Shown: in pieces, positions 59,954 through 64,000 of the stretch
Layout: each line of letters opens with the position of its first letter
Position numbering within the stretch: position 1 is the first letter of the stretch
Assembly (NCBI RefSeq): GCF_030269905.1
Contig: NZ_BSVC01000003.1
Span: 429,356-493,355 of the forward strand
Source of the DNA: Pelosinus sp. IPA-1
GTDB lineage: Bacteria; Bacillota; Negativicutes; DSM-13327
DNA: 64,000 bases
Direction of reading: 5' to 3'
The notes under the pieces: model-generated
Database searches by the model: none
The model's input: the letters and a program-made list of their open reading frames with translations, nothing else
What the model was told of the DNA's origin: nothing
Translations under genes and position numbers: made by a program

Positions 59954-60946
59954 TTAGCCATTTTTCAACAATTTTAGCCCCAGATCTGTTACTGTTTGTA
60001 AATCTTTTGAGGCGCCTCGACCTTGTGTGGTAAGGTAGTTGCCAATCAACATCCCATTAACACCAGATAAGAAACCTAGAGGGACTAATTCGCCAAGATT
60101 GTGTTCTCGGCCACCAGCATAACGAATAATCTTTGTCGGTAGGATAAGTCGGAAAATAGCAAAGGTCTGTAGAATTTCCATCGGATTTAATTTTTCCTGG
60201 TTTTCAAGTGCAGTACCCTTAATTGCATTTAAAACATTAATAGGAATAGAGTCTGCATCTAGCTCCTTAAGAGTGAAGGCTAATTCAATACGTTGACGCC
60301 AAGTTTCTCCCATACCAATAATTCCGCCAGAGCAAACTTCAATACCTGCTGCCTTAATCCTTTTAATGGTGTTAACACGATCTTGATAAGTATGGGTGGT
60401 ACATATTTCATGAAAGTAGCTTTCACTTGTTTCTAGGTTGTGGTGATAACGAGTGATACCAGCTTCTTTTAAAGATGCTACGTGCTCTTCCTGTAAAGTG
60501 CCGAGAGAACAGCAGCGTTGAAGGCTTGTTTCCTGACCAATTCTTTTAATTGCATCAGTGATTTGTTCGAAATCTCGATCTCCTTCCATGCCACAGCCAG
60601 AGGTTATGACACAAAAGCGATAAGCACAGTCGGCTTCGGCTTTTTTTGCTGCCTTTATAATGTCGTCTTCTTTCATAAGAGGATAGGCCTCAACTTGTAC
60701 GTCATGATGGGCGGATTGGGCACAAAACTTACAGTCTTCTGAACAATTACCTGAACGAGCATTGAGAATTTGGCAGGTATCCACATAAGAACCAGTAAAC
60801 TTTTCCCGGACCTTATTAGCGACACCGAGAAGTATAGGAATATCAGCTTCTTCAATAGTTGTTAAGGCAACGGCTTCATCAAAAGTAATTTGACTACCGT
60901 CTAATACTTTTTTACCTAAAGAAAAAATTAAGTCATAATTAGTCAT
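59954..60946 (-). CDS. bioB: Biotin synthase, complete ligand set
   Basis: A 330-residue radical-SAM enzyme converting dethiobiotin to biotin. The CxxxCxxC motif is Cys68-Cys72-Cys75 (GNCSEDCKFC). The three auxiliary-cluster cysteines of known BioB are represented by Cys112 (RFCV), Cys145 (RCCSLGTL) and Cys205 (VCSGGI), and the Arg ligand by Arg275 (IIRYAGGRE). HHNLETS corresponds to the substrate-binding NHNLxTS. TAGGAGG precedes the ATG. It is the second gene of the pair, 11 bases after its paralogue. Confidence 0.93.
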   Translation of the reverse strand: MTNYDLIFSLGKKVLDGSQITFDEAVALTTIEEADIPILLGVANKVREKFTGSYVDTCQILNARSGNCSEDCKFCAQSAHHDVQVEAYPLMKEDDIIKAAKKAEADCAYRFCVITSGCGMEGDRDFEQITDAIKRIGQETSLQRCCSLGTLQEEHVASLKEAGITRYHHNLETSESYFHEICTTHTYQDRVNTIKRIKAAGIEVCSGGIIGMGETWRQRIELAFTLKELDADSIPINVLNAIKGTALENQEKLNPMEILQTFAIFRLILPTKIIRYAGGREHNLGELVPLGFLSGVNGMLIGNYLTTQGRGASKDLQTVTDLGLKLLKNG

Positions 60947-60957
60947 GTTTATTCCTC

Positions 60958-61962
60958 CTATATAAATGAATAATGAAGAGTATCAGCTGGTGTTAGTCCA
61001 GCATCCTGTACCATTTGAAAATCTGCTACAGTATCACGTCCTGTAAAAGTTAAATAGTTTCCAATAATGAGGCCATTTGCACCAGAAAGCATCAAATGCC
61101 CTTGCATATCCCGTAAATTTATTTCACGACCACCGGCGGGCCTTATAATCTTATCAGGAAAAATAAAACGGAAAATAGAAAAAGTCTTAATAATATCCAG
61201 GGGAGACGGGGGAAGGATATCTTCGAGAGCCGTTCCCTTAATCGGATTTAGAATATTTATAGGAATGGAAGCCACATCAACTTCTCGTAGCGCAAAAGCA
61301 AAATCGATACGGTCTAACCAACTTTCGCCCATGCCAATAATTCCCCCAGTACAAAGTTCCATGCCAGCAGCTTTAGCAACTTTAATAGTTGCTAATCGTT
61401 CTTCATAAGGGTGAGTTGTACACACAGAAGGGTAAAAATTTTTACTTGTTTCCAAGTTATGGGCATAGCGTTTAACTCCTATTTCTGATAAGAGAAAGGC
61501 TTGCGTGGCAGATAAGGTTCCAAGGTTAGCACAGACTTTTAGGTTGGTCTTAGACATGATAACTTGTAGAGCTTCAACGATCTTGTTAAAATCGGAATCA
61601 TGGTTCATGCCTTTGCCGCTAGTAACAACACTAATCCGCTTGGCTCCTTGTGATTCTGCTTTTTGTGCAGCTGCTAGAAGCTTATCTGTGCTAAGTAATT
61701 TGTATATGGGGGCATCTGTGCGGTGATGGGCGGATTGTGCACAAAACTTACAGTCTTCAGAACACATACCAGAACGAGCATTAACAATTCCACACATGTC
61801 CACACCCTTTCCAGCAAACTGGTTTCTAATTTTATTAGCAAAAGCGGAAAGCAGGGGGATATCTTCCTCAGTCACTTTAGTAAGTTGTTTGGCTTGTTCA
61901 TAAGTAATTTCTTGGCCTTCTAATATGTACTCTCCAAGGGTAATGATTTCACGGTAATCCAT
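60958..61962 (-). CDS. bioB: BioB paralogue lacking one auxiliary-cluster cysteine
   Basis: A 334-residue radical-SAM protein of the biotin synthase family, with Cys67-Cys71-Cys74 (GMCSEDCKFC). At the first auxiliary position it has Ser111 (KRISVVTSG) where its neighbour has Cys112; the other two cysteines (Cys144 in VCANLGTL, Cys204 in LCTGGI) and Arg274 (IIRPAGGRE) remain. I start at the ATG at 61962, 6 bases after AAGGGGG. It is first in the operon, directly behind the BirA-like operator. It may have a modified auxiliary cluster, a helper role, or another substrate. Confidence 0.9.
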   Translation of the reverse strand: MDYREIITLGEYILEGQEITYEQAKQLTKVTEEDIPLLSAFANKIRNQFAGKGVDMCGIVNARSGMCSEDCKFCAQSAHHRTDAPIYKLLSTDKLLAAAQKAESQGAKRISVVTSGKGMNHDSDFNKIVEALQVIMSKTNLKVCANLGTLSATQAFLLSEIGVKRYAHNLETSKNFYPSVCTTHPYEERLATIKVAKAAGMELCTGGIIGMGESWLDRIDFAFALREVDVASIPINILNPIKGTALEDILPPSPLDIIKTFSIFRFIFPDKIIRPAGGREINLRDMQGHLMLSGANGLIIGNYLTFTGRDTVADFQMVQDAGLTPADTLHYSFI

Positions 61963-61999
61963 TCCTAACCCCCTTATTAGATATATACTTCTCATAAAA

Positions 62000-62035
62000 A
62001 TACGTTAACTGAAATGAAGTTTGCGGTTAACGTAT
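62000..62035. promoter_or_regulatory. BirA-like operator upstream of bioB pair
   Basis: ATACGTTAAC-N16-GTTAACGTAT: perfect 10-base arms of the GTTAAC type used by bifunctional BirA repressors, located at the predicted transcription start of the bioB operon. It can also form a hairpin followed by T5, so an RNA terminator role is not excluded. Confidence 0.7.
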
Positions 62036-62037
62036 TT

Positions 62038-62066
62038 ATTTTACTATTATTTTTAGAAGCTGTAAA
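62038..62066 (-). promoter_or_regulatory. Promoter of the bioB pair
   Basis: Minus strand TTTACA (62066-62061), 17-base spacer, TAAAAT (62043-62038), immediately before the BirA-like operator. Confidence 0.7.
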
Positions 62067-62106
62067 TGACATTTTGTAAATATAAGAATTACTTGTTAAT
62101 TCTATA

Positions 62107-62147
62107 AAAAATACTGGCGTTCCTATTAAAAGGAGTGCCAGTATTTT
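62107..62147 (-). terminator. Terminator of the peroxide-defence operon
   Basis: AAAATACTGGC.TCCT and AGGA.GCCAGTATTTT stem, downstream of the ferritin-like gene. Confidence 0.88.
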
Positions 62148-62184
62148 GGAATCTTATTATTAGATTGTCAACTTAGTGATTCAG

Positions 62185-62592
62185 TTATTTGTTTTCGTAT
62201 TTCTTAATGAGTTCCTTCAATATCATTCCGTGGCGTCCTTCCTCAATCGCTGCGGTCTCTATTTCTTCGGCTACATTATCCAGACCTATATCTCGTGCTT
62301 TTTGGGCAAAGGCTTTTATTTTTTCTTCGCCACTAAGTTCTGCTTCTGCGGCAAAACGTAGTATTGAAAAGATATCCGGTTTAATATCACCATTTAATAC
62401 TGTGTATAAGCCAGCATGGCGTGCTTCATCAGCAGCCAGTGCTTTTAGATCTTCGGCTAGTTCCTCCAAGCCTTGTTCATTCGCTAAACGAGCTAAGGCC
62501 TGGTACATGCCGGCTCCTTGTCTCTCTAGTTCGGCAAAGTGTGCAATTTGTTTTTCGATTTCTGTTCCTTTTGTAATTCCTAATAAACTCAT
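62185..62592 (-). CDS. Ferritin-like diiron protein (rubrerythrin-type without rubredoxin)
   Basis: A 135-residue four-helix-bundle protein. Ligand-type motifs AELERQGAGMY, ADEARHAGLY, EAELSGEEK and IEEGRHGMIL give two E...ExxH-like halves of a diiron site; no rubredoxin Cys pairs are present. I start at the ATG at 62592 after AAGGAGA. It overlaps the ohrR stop by 4 bases (ATGA). Together with glutathione peroxidase and OhrR it forms a peroxide-stress operon; electron donor unknown. Confidence 0.85.
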   Translation of the reverse strand: MSLLGITKGTEIEKQIAHFAELERQGAGMYQALARLANEQGLEELAEDLKALAADEARHAGLYTVLNGDIKPDIFSILRFAAEAELSGEEKIKAFAQKARDIGLDNVAEEIETAAIEEGRHGMILKELIKKYENK

Positions 62593-63041
62593 ATATTTTC
62601 TCCTTCGCCTTTTGGCAATTGTTTTAATAAATTGTGTAATGTGTCTCGTAGTGCAATAGCCTCTGTAGGATTTAACGGGGAACTGCACATCATTTGCTGG
62701 GGAATAGAATATGCAGCTTGTTTCAAGTCTTTCCCTTTGTCTGTTAAGGTAACAATGATTTGTCGTTCATCTTCTAACATCCTCTGCCTAAGCAGTAAAT
62801 TGCTTTTTTCCATTTTTTTAAGCACAGGTGTTAGGGTGCCTGAATCCAAATAAAGGCGTTGGCTTAGTTCTTTAAAAGTGATAGGCGTTGTCTCCCATAG
62901 TACTAACAATACAAGGTACTGGGTATAAGTAATTCCCAAAGCGTCAAGCAGTGGACGGTATAAACGAATGATTTCTTTCGAACAGGCGTACACAGCAAAA
63001 CATAGTTGATTGTCTAAGTGTAATAATTCGTCTTTTGACAT
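62589..63041 (-). CDS. ohrR: OhrR-type MarR family peroxide sensor
   Basis: A 150-residue winged-helix repressor. The N-terminal LDNQLCFAVYACSKEIIRLYRPLL carries the reactive Cys (about residue 14) of organic-hydroperoxide sensors, and TYTQYLVLLVLWE is the family hallmark. The wing region is LLLRQRMLEDERQI. It lies between gpx (1-base gap) and the ferritin-like gene, so it probably autoregulates this operon; no ohr gene is adjacent, which is unusual. Confidence 0.88.
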   Translation of the reverse strand: MSKDELLHLDNQLCFAVYACSKEIIRLYRPLLDALGITYTQYLVLLVLWETTPITFKELSQRLYLDSGTLTPVLKKMEKSNLLLRQRMLEDERQIIVTLTDKGKDLKQAAYSIPQQMMCSSPLNPTEAIALRDTLHNLLKQLPKGEGENI

Positions 63042-63042
63042 G

Positions 63043-63528
63043 TCAGTAACTCTCTTTCAGCAAAAGTTCAATATCTCCAACTATTTTTCTGGGTGAGGTG
63101 ATAGGAGCATATCGCTTACGGATAAGACCTTTTCTATCAACCAAAAACTTAGTGAAGTTCCACTTGATTCCGCTACCGAGTAATGATGGAGTTTGTTCCA
63201 CTAAATACTGAAATAGAGGATGAGCAGCTTTGCCCCTTACATTAATTTTACCAAAGACCGGAAAGGATACACCGTAATTCAGAGAACAAAATTGCTGAAT
63301 CTCTAGGTTGCTTCCTGGTTCTTGTTTCATAAATTGATTGCAGGGGAAAGCAAGTACGACGACTCCTTTATCTCGGTATGTCTCATATAATTCCTGGAGT
63401 TCTTCATACTGGGATGTGAAACCACATTTACTAGCAGTGTTTACAATTAAAACTATTTTATCCTTATATTCTTCCATGGATTGTTGTTTACCATCGGCGG
63501 TAGGGACAGAAAAATCATAAATATTCAT
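63043..63528 (-). CDS. gpx: Glutathione peroxidase family thiol peroxidase
   Basis: A 161-residue peroxidase, Cys-type (no selenocysteine). The peroxidatic Cys is in NTASKCGFTSQY, followed by FPCNQF with the likely resolving Cys and the WNFTKFL Trp-Asn pair. In bacteria such enzymes commonly use thioredoxin. I start at the ATG at 63528 (MNIYDFSV) after AAGGAG. It is first in the operon behind a consensus promoter. Confidence 0.93.
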   Translation of the reverse strand: MNIYDFSVPTADGKQQSMEEYKDKIVLIVNTASKCGFTSQYEELQELYETYRDKGVVVLAFPCNQFMKQEPGSNLEIQQFCSLNYGVSFPVFGKINVRGKAAHPLFQYLVEQTPSLLGSGIKWNFTKFLVDRKGLIRKRYAPITSPRKIVGDIELLLKESY

Positions 63529-63571
63529 GGCTATTAGCTCCTTATGAATTAAATTGATTTTACACAATTGA

Positions 63572-63600
63572 ATCTTACACAACCTTAGAGGAATTGTCAA
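63572..63600 (-). promoter_or_regulatory. Promoter of the gpx-ohrR-ferritin operon
   Basis: Minus strand TTGACA (63600-63595), 17-base spacer, TAAGAT (63577-63572). Two TTACACAA direct repeats with a CAATTG palindrome between them overlap the -10, a plausible OhrR binding area. Confidence 0.75.
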
Positions 63601-63635
63601 GATGCCTTACAAAACTAAAAAAAACATGGTATATC

Positions 63636-63684
63636 TTGACAGGATAAGGGAGAGTGCATTATTATTTAAATGATAATGATTTTC
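63636..63684 (+). promoter_or_regulatory. Promoter with Fur-like box at the window end
   Basis: TTGACA (63636-63641), 18-base spacer, TATTAT (63660-63665), then GATAATGATTTTC (63672-63684), a Fur-type palindrome with one mismatch at the expected transcription start. Confidence 0.68.
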
Positions 63685-63726
63685 AATAAGTGCTGTTCAG
63701 ATTGTGCTTTGGAGGAGGAACTATTT

Positions 63727-64000
63727 TTGGTAAGCAAACTTCGATTGGTTTTTTTCGTGCTGCTAATGATTCCTCAGGGAGTTATGTTCTGGATGGCGTC
63801 TAATTCACTATTACAAGGAAATAAGTTCTTTAGCGAAATAGAAGCAGTATCCTTAGCAAGTGCCTTAATATTAGTTTTAGGAATGCCGGGATTGACAGTG
63901 GAATGGTTGGTGGGAAAGCATATACGTGATATGGGTAAATTGTGTGGCCGGGTAAAACAAGGAGATTATAGTGAGTTACTTTCTTTGCCCAATGAGTCAA
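63727..64000 (+). CDS. Membrane protein with HAMP-like segment, cut by the window end
   Basis: An open frame starts at TTG with a very strong GGAGGAGGAA 6 bases upstream and runs off the window after 91 codons. The product starts VSKLRLVFFVLLMIPQGVMF (helix 1) and has a second helix ASALILVLGMPGL; it then turns cytoplasmic and charged (KHIRDMGKLCGRVKQGDYSEL), reminiscent of a HAMP linker. It may be the N terminus of a sensor or a membrane-bound enzyme. A Fur-overlapped promoter suggests iron-dependent expression. Confidence 0.65.
   Translation, partial: MVSKLRLVFFVLLMIPQGVMFWMASNSLLQGNKFFSEIEAVSLASALILVLGMPGLTVEWLVGKHIRDMGKLCGRVKQGDYSELLSLPNES

Noticed and set aside
62189-62659. 156-residue plus-strand open frame opposite the ferritin-like and ohrR genes
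   Set aside because: It is an antisense shadow of two well-supported genes and has Ser/Ala-rich low-information composition.
1-64000. tRNA, rRNA, transposase, integrase or phage genes
   Set aside because: I looked for conserved tRNA and rRNA stretches and for recombinase-type proteins across both strands and found none that I could support.

Overview
The window most likely comes from a diderm, spore-forming-lineage Firmicute of the class Negativicutes, close to Sporomusaceae such as Pelosinus or Sporomusa. This is an inference from gene content. Firmicute-style genes (strong GGAGG ribosome binding sites, many TTG/GTG starts, BglG/PRD regulation, an ECF S component, OhrR, a SpoIIE-type phosphatase) sit beside outer-membrane machinery: a TonB-dependent receptor, ExbB/ExbD/TonB and a small predicted beta-barrel. 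A tandem pair of CobT paralogues, known from Sporomusa and Veillonella as ArsA/ArsB, fits the same group. I saw no rRNA or tRNA genes, CRISPR array, insertion sequence or prophage.

Layout. 0.5-2.9 kb: two-gene carboxynorspermidine route to norspermidine/spermidine. 3-7.5 kb: two small orphans, the YIEGIA membrane protein with its capping partner, a DUF421 membrane protein and a phosphotriesterase-family hydrolase containing a run of ten G. 7.9-17.4 kb: a complete iron-complex uptake locus on the minus strand (TonB receptor, exbB, exbD, tonB, permease, ATPase, binding lipoprotein), a TetR regulator and a divergent MFS exporter. The TetR promoter and the receptor upstream region share a CTGAC-N4-GTCAG operator, and Fur-like boxes lie in the same intergenic region. 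17.7-24.8 kb: exonuclease III, a 29-residue membrane protein, an MFS transporter, a MocR regulator, a 2-hydroxyacid dehydrogenase, dihydrofolate reductase, a serine hydrolase and a DUF2164 protein.

25-31.5 kb: a signalling block in which a GGDEF-EAL enzyme is followed by a STAS antagonist and an 1138-residue protein with CHASE3-like, PAS, PP2C and HATPase parts; then a predicted outer-membrane barrel. 31.8-33.2 kb: a GltD-like oxidoreductase. 33.5-41.3 kb: a sugar-acid PTS locus (PRD regulator, galactitol-type EIIA/EIIB/EIIC, an IlvD/Edd-type dehydratase, a KDPG-type aldolase and a 2-hydroxyacid dehydrogenase). It reads as a PTS feeding an Entner-Doudoroff-like cleavage. 41.4-47.9 kb: a YddA/SbmA-type ABC protein with ThiW, a Cache-HAMP-PP2C protein, a LysR regulator and ComB. 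48-51 kb: a polar amino-acid ABC transporter whose leader contains a strong intrinsic terminator. 51.2-54.3 kb: phosphoglucomutase and a purple-acid-phosphatase-like enzyme.

54.9-57.5 kb: an orphan EutJ, a soluble PocR-domain chemoreceptor and CheW. 57.6-62 kb: tandem cobT paralogues behind a promoter and a leader terminator, and tandem bioB paralogues behind a promoter overlapped by a BirA-like operator; one BioB has Ser where an auxiliary-cluster Cys is expected. 62.2-63.5 kb: a peroxide-defence operon (glutathione peroxidase, OhrR, ferritin-like protein). The window ends inside a membrane protein gene with a TTG start and a Fur-overlapped promoter.

Families of dispersed intergenic palindromic repeats recur at about 0.1, 7.6-7.9, 17.5, 23.0, 52.9 and 54.4-54.8 kb. 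Several genes have starts corrected from the longest open frame using ribosome binding sites.
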